This document shows positions 53,703 through 62,937 of a DNA stretch of 64,000 nucleotides, piece after piece (positions within the stretch are counted from its first letter, which is position 1; each line of letters begins with the position of its first letter). Below the pieces are notes generated by a model. The model was given only the letters and a program-made list of their open reading frames with translations. It did not search any database and was not told where the DNA came from. The position numbers and the translations under genes are program-made. This DNA is from Marinoscillum furvescens DSM 4134 (GTDB taxonomy: Bacteria; Bacteroidota; Bacteroidia; Cytophagales; Cyclobacteriaceae), in contig NZ_QREG01000002.1 in the NCBI RefSeq assembly GCF_003386095.1, positions 2,724 through 66,723 of the forward strand. Direction: 5' to 3'.

Positions 53703-55874
53703 CTAGCTCCCGATATTTACCACCAGGTACAAGAAGCCAATAATGGCCACCACCACGAGCAAAGCCAGTATAAACCCAACCGTGTCGGTTTTATTCCACT
53801 TTAATATCTCCCAATCCGTGTTCGGAAACATAAGCCTGCTGGTAAACTGATTTGGATTTTGGCTAGCCGAATGGATGGCTTTTTGGTCGGCCTCAGGATC
53901 TTCCTGTACCGGCGTTTTCATTTTTACAAAAAAGGCATCCAGACCGGCTTTCTCTTTTGATGATTGACTGAATCGGTAGCTGAGCAAAATCAGTAATGCA
54001 AATGGAAATAGCGTGCGGATCAGTACACGAATCGTTTCATTGAGCGCGTATGAGTTTTCTGTTAAATCAAAGCCAATACGCTGCAACAAGACCAACTCCA
54101 GGCTCAGCAGCCCATGTCCATGCAGCAGCCCGTCCTCGGCAAGCTCCACTCCTGATGTCCAGAATATGGACTTTCGTGGTAGCTGATAGGTCTTTGTAAA
54201 CGTCTGACCGACTGCCAGTGCTGCTGGTGGCGCTCCCTGACACTTCCACTGAGCTATCTGCTCGCTTCGCTGGTTTACATCTGCCTGATTGGCGGTGTAG
54301 ACCCGCTCGGTCACCACCGGACGGGTGCGAAGCGTCAGTGCCTCATGGGTGCGCAGGGAGGGAACCATACTGGTGAGCACTATGGGCAGGAGAAAAAACA
54401 GTGACAATGATGCACCGATCGTTACCCAGGCTGCCCGAGCATTGGCCTTGCGCCACAGTATGCCCAGCCAAAATGCACTGGAGAAAATCACGCCAAACTC
54501 CCACCACAACTTGAGCTGCCCAAGGATGCTGTCACTATATATGCTCATCAGTGCCGCACCGATCACTACCACACCACCCAGCACGCGTCCTACGTTGAGG
54601 TAGTGCTGCTCCGATCGATGCCTGATCAGCGAGCGGTACACATTCTGGGTGAGCAATGCCGAGGTGGTGATCATCAGCATATCTGCCGTAGACATGAGAG
54701 CTGCCATGAGTGCGGCTATCATCAGGCCTACAAGCCCGACATTTAGCGGGCCGAGCAGCTGCATAGAGGCATAGCCCCAAAGCAAGTCCGGATCGGCGAT
54801 CTCCTGGCCAAACAAGAGTACAGCGGCCAGTGCAGTTAGTCCCCACAGTACCGTGGTAAACCGCTTGAGGTAGCTACCGAACGTGAGGCCAAATCTAGCG
54901 GCGTACTCATTGCTAGCTGCTCCGGGGGTCACAAAATGATTGGCCTGTGCCGACACGTTGATCAGCGCCATAAAGGCCACCGCTCCTATGTAATACCATG
55001 TGAAATCAATCGTACTTGGCGAACCAAACACCTCGAAAAAAGAAGCAGGAAGCTGTTCGTGCAGATGCGTAAAGGCCTGCATCATACCACTGCCACCGAA
55101 ACGGTCGTTGATCTCCGAAAAGGCAAATGGCACCAGCATAAAAGAAAGAATGATGATGAAAATACCCTGGATCAGGTCACTGATCAGCGCGGCTTCCAAC
55201 CCTCCTGTGATGGCATAGAGGCATACGATAATGACGATGGAAAAAATCAGCCCTTCTTTGCTAATATGTGAGAAAATTTTCGACGGTTTCAGGGCGGTAA
55301 GTCGGTCCAACTCCTCCCGCTCACTGGAAGACAAAGCGCTATAATCTCTCAACTGTAGGACATCCAGCCGCTCAGCCTGCTCGTATTCCGCACGCTCTGC
55401 CACGGTAAGCTCTTGCGCGTCTTTAGCAGTCATTACCATGACTGTTTTGGTGATGCTGATCAGCCCTATCGACAGTAGGATCATGAGCCCCACACTGGAG
55501 ATCATCGCATAGGTCGCCGCCAGTGACTGGCTGCCAAATCGCTCTTTGAAAAAATCACCCATGGTAACGATGCGCAAGCGCCTGTACCAGACTCCTGTAA
55601 ACCAAAAAAATGGTGTAGCAAAAAGCATCAACAAGGCACTCCATACCCCTGCGGCTCCATTGTTGTATGTGGTGGTGGCCACCGAAGGACCACTATCTGA
55701 TGAGGTGGCCTGACCAAAGGCTGCAAAAACCTGAATGAGCTTACCAAACCGTCTGCCGCCCATAAAGTAATCCTCTTGCCCGCGGATCCGGCGCATAGAC
55801 CATATGCCAATGGCTATCATGCTAATGAAATAGCATGCAATCACGATGATATCTGTAATGTCTAATCCGTACAT
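53703..55874 (-). CDS. Sodium:solute symporter family protein with large insert
   Basis: This 723-residue SSS/SLC5-type symporter begins 'DITDIIVIACYFISMIAIGI' and carries 'SSDSGPSVATTTYNNGAAGV' and 'NHFVTPGAASNEYAARFG', as in sugar and uronate SSS members. Two insertions are unusual. One is a charged segment of about 60 residues after the fifth helix (TAKDAQELTVAERAEYEQAE onwards). The other is a soluble insert of about 120 residues near 500-620 (THEALTLRTRPVVTERVYTA to LLQRIGFDLTENSYALNE) between late helices. It probably imports a deoxyuronate or other mono- or disaccharide from the periplasm across the inner membrane. It follows the 99-bp nested palindrome. Confidence 0.9.
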   Translation of the reverse strand: MYGLDITDIIVIACYFISMIAIGIWSMRRIRGQEDYFMGGRRFGKLIQVFAAFGQATSSDSGPSVATTTYNNGAAGVWSALLMLFATPFFWFTGVWYRRLRIVTMGDFFKERFGSQSLAATYAMISSVGLMILLSIGLISITKTVMVMTAKDAQELTVAERAEYEQAERLDVLQLRDYSALSSSEREELDRLTALKPSKIFSHISKEGLIFSIVIIVCLYAITGGLEAALISDLIQGIFIIILSFMLVPFAFSEINDRFGGSGMMQAFTHLHEQLPASFFEVFGSPSTIDFTWYYIGAVAFMALINVSAQANHFVTPGAASNEYAARFGLTFGSYLKRFTTVLWGLTALAAVLLFGQEIADPDLLWGYASMQLLGPLNVGLVGLMIAALMAALMSTADMLMITTSALLTQNVYRSLIRHRSEQHYLNVGRVLGGVVVIGAALMSIYSDSILGQLKLWWEFGVIFSSAFWLGILWRKANARAAWVTIGASLSLFFLLPIVLTSMVPSLRTHEALTLRTRPVVTERVYTANQADVNQRSEQIAQWKCQGAPPAALAVGQTFTKTYQLPRKSIFWTSGVELAEDGLLHGHGLLSLELVLLQRIGFDLTENSYALNETIRVLIRTLFPFALLILLSYRFSQSSKEKAGLDAFFVKMKTPVQEDPEADQKAIHSASQNPNQFTSRLMFPNTDWEILKWNKTDTVGFILALLVVVAIIGFLYLVVNIGS

Positions 55875-55891
55875 TGAAACTTTCTTTATTC

Positions 55892-55990
55892 AATGTCTTT
55901 TAGTTAAGCTCCTACACTCCCTCTTCAAAGAGGGTGTAGGGAGATGTTTATTCTGAAAATTTGCTTAACTAAAGGACATTTCTTTATGCG
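55892..55990. repeat. 99-bp nested palindrome between the symporter and GH88/105 genes
   Basis: The outer arms 55892-55909 and 55973-55990 match at 17 of 18 positions (left arm AATGTCTTTTAGTTAAGC). Inside, CTCCTACACTCCCTC and GAGGGTGTAGGGAG form a second stem around TTCAAA. It lies immediately upstream of the symporter start (55874) and 22 bases past the GH88/105 stop. It may be a terminator, an attenuator or a small non-autonomous element. Confidence 0.75.
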
Positions 55991-56012
55991 TTCATTTTAT
56001 ATCTATACTCCC

Positions 56013-57281
56013 CTACTTCCAAACCCAGGGATCAAAAGGCTCCAGGTCTAGCATGGCCATGCCGGCCATCAAAACCGCACCTATTCCATGGGGGTCGTCT
56101 GGGACTGGTGGTATCCGGTAATAGAAGGGCAAGTCTGTGCGCAGGTTGAAGCCCAGGCTGATACCATCTACAGTGCCATCGGCTCTGATCTGGTCGGTAA
56201 GTCCCTGCCAGGCAGCAATCACTACCGGCGTATATAAGTTGTCCAACCACCCCTGGTGAATGGCTACGGCCATGGCATAGCAAAACATGGCTGTCCCGGA
56301 AGACTCCAGGAAGCTGTCCTGCTTATCCAAAAGCTGATGCCACATGCCTCCAGCATCCTGATAGCGAGTCAGACCTGTTAGGTGGCGGTTAAAATTGCTC
56401 AGCAACTGATCTCGATCAGGATGAGTCTTGGGCAATGCCTTCAACAACTCTGTATAAGCCATCGCCACCCATCCATTGGCCCGCCCCCAGTGGGCTACCC
56501 CATTTACCCCCAGATCGGGATAGTAGCAGTGATAGTACAGGCCTTTCGATTCCTCAAAAAGATGCTTATGGGTATGGAGCGCCATTTGCACCGCATCCTC
56601 CAGCAGTGCATCCTCTCCCGTTTGTTGCCACCTACGCACCAAAAAAGGAATGCTCATGTAAGCGTCATCGGCCCACACGCTGCGCCTGCCCTCGCAGGTG
56701 CGACTAAAGGTGCCATCGGGAAGTCTGTCCTGTTGTTTGGTAATGTACTGGGTGACACGCTCCAGCCGTGATTCGAAGGTTTTCGTATGCTTTAGCTGAC
56801 TGGCTGCGATGAGACCGGCATCCATGGCTCCACAGTCGTCCAGGCGATCCAGCCTGAAAAACTGGTGCATGCTCCCGGAGTGGTTGCCTGATACATATTG
56901 CTGCTCGAAAAACGCCTGATTACGAAAAGTAAATTCGTAATTGGCCAAAACGTACTCCTGATAACTGGGTGCCTTAAATCGCTCTGCCAGTTCTAAAAAC
57001 GCCAGGTGAATGACCCCATTCCAGTATTTCCAATCGTTGAAGCCACTGCGAATTTTGACAGCTTTCATGTCTGCCGACAACTCCGCAATTCGTTCCCCTG
57101 ATTTGGATTCAAAATCAAAACTTGTAGCATCCACTACCCGATCAGCGATCTGCAAGAGCAGTGCCTTTACACTCCTGTGGTCTGGCAGCTGATCCAGCCG
57201 GTTGGTTTCAGCCATCATCTGGTGATAAACCTCACCCATGCGGGTATGACTGTCTTTTGCTTTTGTCTGTGTAGTGCTCAT
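56013..57281 (-). CDS. GH88/GH105 unsaturated uronyl hydrolase
   Basis: This cytosolic or periplasmic alpha/alpha-barrel hydrolase of about 422 residues removes 4,5-unsaturated uronic acid from lyase products by hydration of the double bond. Family features are SRTCEGRRSVWADDAYMSIP with the Asp pair of the active site, then GRANGWVAMAYTELLKALP, and QLLDKQDSFLESSGTAMFCY. No signal peptide is visible. The ATG at 57281 has AGGGA just upstream and starts nine bases after the KduD stop. An ORF extension upstream to 57401 would overlap KduD by 112 bases and is rejected. The substrate (glucuronyl, galacturonyl or iduronyl) cannot be fixed. Confidence 0.9.
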   Translation of the reverse strand: MSTTQTKAKDSHTRMGEVYHQMMAETNRLDQLPDHRSVKALLLQIADRVVDATSFDFESKSGERIAELSADMKAVKIRSGFNDWKYWNGVIHLAFLELAERFKAPSYQEYVLANYEFTFRNQAFFEQQYVSGNHSGSMHQFFRLDRLDDCGAMDAGLIAASQLKHTKTFESRLERVTQYITKQQDRLPDGTFSRTCEGRRSVWADDAYMSIPFLVRRWQQTGEDALLEDAVQMALHTHKHLFEESKGLYYHCYYPDLGVNGVAHWGRANGWVAMAYTELLKALPKTHPDRDQLLSNFNRHLTGLTRYQDAGGMWHQLLDKQDSFLESSGTAMFCYAMAVAIHQGWLDNLYTPVVIAAWQGLTDQIRADGTVDGISLGFNLRTDLPFYYRIPPVPDDPHGIGAVLMAGMAMLDLEPFDPWVWK

Positions 57282-57289
57282 AATTCCCT

Positions 57290-58060
57290 TTATCTTCCCA
57301 TCCATCCTCCATCTACTGTAAGGATGGTTCCGTTGATATAATCTGATGCTCTGGAGGACAGGAATACCACCGGCCCTGCCAGGTCTGTCGGTTGTCCCCA
57401 CCTGCCCTGAGGTATACGCTCCAGTATGGCGCCGTTGCGTAGCGTGTCTTTTCGCAGTGCCTCGGTATTATCCGTGGCGATGTAGCCTGGTGCTAAAGCG
57501 TTCACATTCAGCCCTTTGTCGGCCCATTCATTGGCCAGGGCTTTGGTCAACTGACCGATTGCGCCCTTGCTCGCGGCATATCCGGGCACGGTGATGCCTC
57601 CCTGAAAGGTGAGCAAGGATGCGGTAAATATGATTTTGCCACTTCCTCGCTCCAGCATGTCCTTGCCGATTTCTCTGGCGAGGATAAATGGGGCGTTGAG
57701 GTTTACATCGATCACCTCGCCCCAGTAGGCATCTGGATGGTCTGCTGCTGCAGCACGCCGGATAGTGCCCGCATTGTTGAGCAAAATATGCGGTGTATCG
57801 TGAGCTGCTCGCAGTTGTGCTATGAACTGTTGTAGACCTGCCCGTTCATTAAAATCACAGCTGTAAGCATCAAATCGCCTGCCCAGTGCGCACACTTGCC
57901 GAGCCACCTCATCATCAGGCTGCAAAGTGGCCGAGACCCCAATGATATCTGCGCCTGCTTCTGCCAGGGCAAGGGCCATAGCCTTACCTATTCCTCGCTT
58001 GCAGCCGGTCACTACTGCCAATTGACCGCTCAGATCGAATGGATTAGTTTTCATTTGCAA
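57290..58060 (-). CDS. kduD: 2-deoxy-D-gluconate 3-dehydrogenase / KduD SDR
   Basis: This is a 256-residue SDR: TGCKRGIGKAMA for NAD(P), NNAG, a catalytic Ser in TASLLTF, the Y-A-A-S-K motif and the C-terminal 'NGTILTVDGGWMGR', which is close to the KduD ending. It reduces 2,5-diketo-3-deoxygluconate to 2-keto-3-deoxygluconate, the next step after KduI. The 5' end overlaps the BNR_4 gene stop by 17 bases from this start, or 11 from the internal ATG at 58054, so translation is likely coupled. KduI lies 3.6 kb away in the same transcriptional direction, with GH88/105 and the symporter in between. Confidence 0.9.
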   Translation of the reverse strand: MQMKTNPFDLSGQLAVVTGCKRGIGKAMALALAEAGADIIGVSATLQPDDEVARQVCALGRRFDAYSCDFNERAGLQQFIAQLRAAHDTPHILLNNAGTIRRAAAADHPDAYWGEVIDVNLNAPFILAREIGKDMLERGSGKIIFTASLLTFQGGITVPGYAASKGAIGQLTKALANEWADKGLNVNALAPGYIATDNTEALRKDTLRNGAILERIPQGRWGQPTDLAGPVVFLSSRASDYINGTILTVDGGWMGR

Positions 58061-59648
58061 TCGGGGTTTGGTCTAGTGGGTCTTCCAACAATTTCTGAGG
58101 TTTGGCCTCATCATCTTCCATATACTCCGGCAGGCCATATACACTGCCTTGTTTGTCGGCATAGTAAAGCCTGCTTTTTGATACTTCCCGCGCATGGCCA
58201 TCTGCCCAAAAGGCATAAAAGTCTGGATGCGCATTCAATGGTTTGCGGACATACGTGTGGTTGTATGCACTGCCCGATGTGAGCGCTCGTTCGAGCTGCC
58301 AGGACTCGCCCTGGTCGGTACTCACATACATGCCTACTTCTCCTCCCGGATTGTATGCCTGTGCGCCCTTAAGTGTCGGTGCCATCACCACCCATCGGTC
58401 CTCGCGTTCGGTGTAGATGGAGCCCATGTCGTAGTTGTGGTCTGAAGTAGTGATCTGCGAGTGCAGCCACTTCTCACCATTCCATTTGGCCAGCCGCCAG
58501 GTACGGGGATCATTGTCAGGACCTGACTCATAGCCTCTACTGGTGAGGTACAGGATTGCAGGATTACCAGCTGCATCGTACACCATGTCTTTCATGTAGA
58601 CCAGCAAACTATCCGCTTCGTAGGCCTTGACCAGCGCCGGGCTGTTGACGTCTGTTAGTGGCGTTTCTAATGGCTGACCTCCCACTGTTTTCCAGCTATT
58701 GCCAAAATCATCTGTCTCCATATAGTAGAGGTTGGTGCGGTAGTTGAGTCCCTGCTCAGGTAGTTTCTTCCGTGGGTGGTAGTTAAACGCCACCCCGGCC
58801 TTTTCTCCGTTTTGTGTACTGATGGGGTAGTGTCCTTCTCCTATGGCTCCGATGGTCTGCCACTCAGACCATGCGCTTCCGTTTTTGCTTGTCGCAAAGA
58901 CTAACGTACGCTGTGCGGGGTTGCCATGTGGTCCCACAATGGTGCCGCCTGCATCCGAATAGCTGCTGAAGAAGGCCAAAAACCCTCGGTATTTTAGATG
59001 CCATGGCTGAAAATAGGAAAAGTTATCCATCGGTACTTCTTGCCCATTTTCCATTTTTACCGGACGAATCAGCTCGAACGAATCGATGGAGTAAGGTTTC
59101 TTGCTTTTGTGGATATACGCCGGTCGCCAGCTGCCATGCGCTGTACTAAATATCCAGATATAGCCGTCATCATCTATCGAGATGACCGGGTTGTCATGTG
59201 CATCGCCTGTCAGCTTGTCCAGCAAGATGGTAGGGCGTGGAACGGTACCCGTTTTGTGGTCAAAGTAGGAAACCATGTGCCAGAGGCGTTCATTGTTTGA
59301 GGGTGCTGCTCCTCCGTAAGTGAAAAATGTCTTTTGGGCCTCAGGACTGTAGATGGCAAGTGGGCGATGCTTGGCTGTATAGGTAGCCAGTCCTCCACTG
59401 TACTTGTATTTGTACTCGTTATCGAGCGGTTGGTTATGATCCCAGATACCCCGATATCCTGTGTCTTTGACATTGGCCGTAATGGTACCGGGATCCGTAC
59501 GCGTATCGGTCTCCAGCCCTTCGATGGCATTGCCCTCATAGGTGAAGGTGTGCGGGTCAGGCAATTGCATTGGTCGCCGGACCTTGCTACATGCTCCTGC
59601 CACCAGCATTAAAATTGGGAGCAGTCTAAAAGTTGTTTTCCAGTTCAT
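58044..59648 (-). CDS. BNR_4-type beta-propeller lipoprotein, second copy (lyase candidate)
   Basis: This 534-residue lipoprotein (Cys20, LVAGAC) has the BNR_4 signature 'GDAHDNPVISIDDDGYIWIF', then STAHGSWRPAYIHKS, with His151 and His171 spaced as in PL24/PL25-type propellers. Additional blades are 'GNPAQRTLVFATSKNGSAWS', 'VAFNYHPRKKL' and 'DHNYDMGSIYTEREDRWVVM'. It is only distantly like the 44533-45909 protein, so the two probably attack different linkages. It is placed directly before KduD and GH88/105, which process unsaturated uronates, and this supports a lyase role. An alternative is a non-catalytic binding protein. Confidence 0.8.
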   Translation of the reverse strand: MNWKTTFRLLPILMLVAGACSKVRRPMQLPDPHTFTYEGNAIEGLETDTRTDPGTITANVKDTGYRGIWDHNQPLDNEYKYKYSGGLATYTAKHRPLAIYSPEAQKTFFTYGGAAPSNNERLWHMVSYFDHKTGTVPRPTILLDKLTGDAHDNPVISIDDDGYIWIFSTAHGSWRPAYIHKSKKPYSIDSFELIRPVKMENGQEVPMDNFSYFQPWHLKYRGFLAFFSSYSDAGGTIVGPHGNPAQRTLVFATSKNGSAWSEWQTIGAIGEGHYPISTQNGEKAGVAFNYHPRKKLPEQGLNYRTNLYYMETDDFGNSWKTVGGQPLETPLTDVNSPALVKAYEADSLLVYMKDMVYDAAGNPAILYLTSRGYESGPDNDPRTWRLAKWNGEKWLHSQITTSDHNYDMGSIYTEREDRWVVMAPTLKGAQAYNPGGEVGMYVSTDQGESWQLERALTSGSAYNHTYVRKPLNAHPDFYAFWADGHAREVSKSRLYYADKQGSVYGLPEYMEDDEAKPQKLLEDPLDQTPIANEN

Positions 59649-59705
59649 TTTTAAGTGCTTCGAATGTATCTTTTTCTATTTCTTAGCTGATAAAGGCTTC
59701 TTTAT

Positions 59706-60569
59706 TCACTGTAAGGTTTTTTCTGAATTAGTCCGTTTCAAGTCGGAGAGAGGCAGCATACTTACCGCCTCTTTCATCTTCAAATTGAGCTCCCATTGAT
59801 CAGCCAACGGCTGCCCTGTAAAAGGCACTTGTGCCATGTATGGTGCTGGCCCAAACTCCGGGGTGAGGGTAAGGTTTTGTCCCTTGAGGTGTAGAACCTG
59901 ACTCCACCATTCCATGTGTACGCGTAGGGCTTCCTCGTTTTCGGGTAAGAAAGGATCCACTACCTGAGGACCATGCCGGTGGCCTACCCGCAAATGCAGA
60001 TGATCGGTGCGTGAAAATGCCAGCTTCAGTGCTTCCGACTGGTCGTGTAGCCATGACTCACAGACGCACGCCCAGTGCGAAAAGTCACCCGCCAAACGCA
60101 ACTCGGGGTACTTCTCCAAATAAGGTTGAGTTGCAAACGGCGCGAATGAAAACTTGCCCCTATGAGTCTCGTGCACGAGTGTTATTCCTGAGCGCTCAGA
60201 CCATTCTGCTGCCATTTCCAGCAACTCACAGTTTTGGTCGAAAGTGAAGTAATCCTTCCCTGTTTGAGCGTTGACGAATATGGGCATCAACTCTTCCAAT
60301 TCAGCAAGTTTACGCTGATAAAGCGATTTGTATTCATCGAAATGCATAGAGGGGGCATTCCAGGGTATGGCCACCTGAGCCACCAGCTGCAACTCATAGT
60401 AATCGAGAAGTTGTCGTAACTCAATATTTAACTTACTCCATGTTGGCACTGAAGTTTCTATACCCTTATAGCCGCTTTCTTTCACCAGGCGTAAAAAAGA
60501 CTCTGGCTTTCGATCATGAAATCCCCATACTGTAGCGTAAAAATTCATTTCACTGGTTTTTATCGACAC
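59706..60569 (-). CDS. Sugar phosphate isomerase/epimerase-like TIM barrel (AP endonuclease 2 family)
   Basis: This 287-residue soluble protein of the xylose isomerase-like superfamily has a TIM barrel with metal ligands in GITLVHETHRGKF (Glu, His), LAGDFSHWACVCES (Asp, His), 'TDHLHLRVGHRHGPQVVDPF' (His residues) and LTLTPEFGPAPY (Glu). The family covers sugar isomerases, epimerases and dehydratases; the substrate is unknown. Such proteins are frequent in carbohydrate loci and may act on keto- or deoxy-sugars. It is 14 bases from the dioxygenase gene and 57 bases before the BNR_4 gene, likely one transcript. There is no signal peptide. Confidence 0.8.
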   Translation of the reverse strand: MSIKTSEMNFYATVWGFHDRKPESFLRLVKESGYKGIETSVPTWSKLNIELRQLLDYYELQLVAQVAIPWNAPSMHFDEYKSLYQRKLAELEELMPIFVNAQTGKDYFTFDQNCELLEMAAEWSERSGITLVHETHRGKFSFAPFATQPYLEKYPELRLAGDFSHWACVCESWLHDQSEALKLAFSRTDHLHLRVGHRHGPQVVDPFLPENEEALRVHMEWWSQVLHLKGQNLTLTPEFGPAPYMAQVPFTGQPLADQWELNLKMKEAVSMLPLSDLKRTNSEKTLQ

Positions 60570-60583
60570 TGATCATTTAACTC

Positions 60584-61342
60584 TTAATGGCCATCTCGCC
60601 CACTCACCTCATCTGCCTGGATCTGAGTCACTCCATGGATGTCTGTCCATCTGGGATGATCCAATAGTTTCACACGCTGGCCATTTACCTCAGCTATTAC
60701 ATCATTGCGATGAAATTGTACCGCATAGGCCACTCGATTGTCGTTCGTATCGTTTGGACCGCTACCATGCACTGTCAATCTGTCAAATGCGACCACATCT
60801 CCTGGCTCCATGTCGAGCACCTGGAAGTCTTCAGGCTCAAAATCGAGTGTAAGGTGATGATCACCTTCACCTGCATTTACCGCTTGCAAGTCTCCCATTT
60901 TGTGCGATCCGGGAACCACCTGCAAAGCACCGTTTTTCTCAGAGGTAGTGACAAAAGGGGCCCATATATTGATGCCTGGTCCTTCGAAAGTTGTGTATTG
61001 ATTGTCCTGATGAAAATGAAACTTACCTCCTCCTCCACCGCTTTTCACGGCCGAGAAAGGTAAATACATCGTAGCCTCACCTCCCATCAGTTGACTAGCA
61101 ATGCTTTTTAGGAGTTGGCTATTGATGTAAGCATCCAATGTGGAGCCTTTGAGGTACTGCTGCGTTTGCCGCAGTTTTGTATGCCCCAGCCCGATGACAG
61201 ACATGATATGATCAATGTCTGATTTAATATCCTGAGCCAGAGTTGAAGAAAACACAGTTCTGAGCACGACATATCCATGCTCCTGATAGTGCTTCAAATC
61301 ATCAGCACTACAGGTGTAGGCAGAAAAACTAGAAGAGTTCAT
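60584..61342 (-). CDS. Phytanoyl-CoA dioxygenase (PhyH) family protein
   Basis: This non-heme Fe(II)/2-oxoglutarate oxygenase-like protein of about 252 residues has the iron motif in FHFHQDNQYTTF (His-x-Asp), the distal His in LTVHGSGPNDTNDNR, and the Arg that binds 2-oxoglutarate just after it. The N terminus 'DLKHYQEHGYVVLRTVFSS' is typical of PhyH. Members hydroxylate small molecules; a role in a PUL is unusual, possibly modification or demethylation of a methylated sugar. The ATG at 61342 (MNSSSF) is preferred; an earlier start at 61414 adds 24 residues with no support. Confidence 0.82.
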   Translation of the reverse strand: MNSSSFSAYTCSADDLKHYQEHGYVVLRTVFSSTLAQDIKSDIDHIMSVIGLGHTKLRQTQQYLKGSTLDAYINSQLLKSIASQLMGGEATMYLPFSAVKSGGGGGKFHFHQDNQYTTFEGPGINIWAPFVTTSEKNGALQVVPGSHKMGDLQAVNAGEGDHHLTLDFEPEDFQVLDMEPGDVVAFDRLTVHGSGPNDTNDNRVAYAVQFHRNDVIAEVNGQRVKLLDHPRWTDIHGVTQIQADEVSGRDGH

Positions 61343-61426
61343 CCGTTGAAATTTTGTGATTAAATGAATTTTGGATTTGGGATATCGTGGGTGACAAAAA
61401 CTAGCTCTTGTCACCCGCGGTATGAG

Positions 61427-62812
61427 CTATTTTGCCCACCAAACTTTATCTGCATTCGTTAGGCTTGTAAATGTTTGCCCTTCTAAATTGCTATTGATAT
61501 CCGCCTCGCTATTAGGCAATGGGAACTTTACAGGTTGTTCTTCCTGATTTGCAGGTATACCCGTTCGCCGAATATCATTGTAGGCTTCTATGCCTTGATA
61601 CACAAAGAATGACAAAAACTTTTGTCTCATGATATCCTCTAATGCTAAGGCGCTCGCACCAGGAAAAACTTCCGAAGCAGCTGCAAAGGTGGCAATAGCT
61701 GCTGCGTCTACCCCAAATGAGTTCATAGACGCGGTAACAGCAGCTTCATAGGCATCATTGGACGCTACGGTATTGCCCTGTCGGAGCAGTGTCTCAGCCT
61801 CTATAAATTTCAACTCACTAAAAGTTAACAGCGGCATAGGAGCAGCTGGCCCAAAGAAGGGTGCTTTTGGAGCCGAAAAGTCATTGTAAAGCCCCCCAGA
61901 CTCTGCAAAACCTATAGCGCCTTTATAGGTATTATCATGAAGTGTCATCCATATTTCGGCACGTGGATCGGTAACACTATCACCGTTTTCAAATTGGAGA
62001 AGCGTGTTCACAAATGTACTATGAACTACCAGGTCCGCATTTAGATTGCCGATTGGATTTCGGTTATTTTCGCTGTAACCTGAAAAGACCAAATTGTCAT
62101 CATTGCTCTGATAAGCTGACGCCAGCGCGGCAATGATCTGATCATCATGATCGCTTCTATTACTCAGCCGATTTAAGTATCGTGCCTTCAGTCCGTAAGC
62201 AGTTTTGAGCCAAAGTCCAATATTTCCTCCATAAAACTGATCTACACCAGCAAAATCATCCTCAGCACCTTTTCCTAAATCTGCAATTCCACCTTCTAGC
62301 AAAGCCAATACTTCTGCATAAATTGCTTCCTGGGTATCAACTTTAGGGTTTTGAATCTGAGTAGGCTTACCCGTTTCAGAATAAGGGATATCTCCAAACA
62401 AATCAGTTGCGACTGCCAGAGTATAGGCTTTCAGCACCTTTGCACACCCTGCAAAATTCCAACTTTCATTCGCTTCAGCACGGGTGATGATTTGCTCAAA
62501 ATCATTGAGTGTATAGTACATCTGTACCCATGTAGGAGTAGCTGTAAAGTCTGCTCGATAACCATTGTTGGTGGAGTTTGACAGTAGCTCCGAAAATGTA
62601 GCGGCTGCCACAGCTGAAGTATTACCCATAACATTGGTCACCAGGCGCTCGGATGCAGCGACCCATACATTGACCGGCAGGACCTGCTGCGGGTTGAGTG
62701 CGTTTGGATCCGTATCTATTTCATTGAGCACTTCATCACTACAGCTCCATCCAAAAGTGCTCATACTAAGTATCAGAATGGATTTGATGATATTTTTATT
62801 GATCGAATTCAT
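61427..62812 (-). CDS. SusD-like (SusD_like-2 type) lipoprotein of the second transporter pair
   Basis: This 461-residue lipoprotein (lipobox STFGWSC) has 'DEVLNEIDTDPNALNPQQVL', an N-terminal feature of the SusD_like-2 (SusD/RagB-related) family, helical repeats 'NFAGCAKVLKAYTLAVATDL' with FGDIPYSE, and a C-terminal 'LTFSELKFIEAETLLRQGN', then FVYQGIEAYNDIRRTG. It pairs with the SusC-like gene to its right (gap about 125 bases) and would bind a different oligosaccharide than the first pair. It is about 84 bases before the dioxygenase, so both may be cotranscribed. Confidence 0.93.
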   Translation of the reverse strand: MNSINKNIIKSILILSMSTFGWSCSDEVLNEIDTDPNALNPQQVLPVNVWVAASERLVTNVMGNTSAVAAATFSELLSNSTNNGYRADFTATPTWVQMYYTLNDFEQIITRAEANESWNFAGCAKVLKAYTLAVATDLFGDIPYSETGKPTQIQNPKVDTQEAIYAEVLALLEGGIADLGKGAEDDFAGVDQFYGGNIGLWLKTAYGLKARYLNRLSNRSDHDDQIIAALASAYQSNDDNLVFSGYSENNRNPIGNLNADLVVHSTFVNTLLQFENGDSVTDPRAEIWMTLHDNTYKGAIGFAESGGLYNDFSAPKAPFFGPAAPMPLLTFSELKFIEAETLLRQGNTVASNDAYEAAVTASMNSFGVDAAAIATFAAASEVFPGASALALEDIMRQKFLSFFVYQGIEAYNDIRRTGIPANQEEQPVKFPLPNSEADINSNLEGQTFTSLTNADKVWWAK

Positions 62813-62937
62813 GTCGTTAATATTTTATAATGCGTGCCGAAGTAAGACATTGAAGTCATGAGCCAAACATTCATCCTTCAGGTGATCATGATGTCGAATG
62901 ATTGAACTCATTACTTCAGGCATTTACATTTAGTTGG

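Noticed and set aside
57282-57401. Upstream extension of the GH88/105 gene
   Set aside because: It would overlap KduD by 112 bases. The ATG at 57281 has a good RBS, and the extension has no family similarity.
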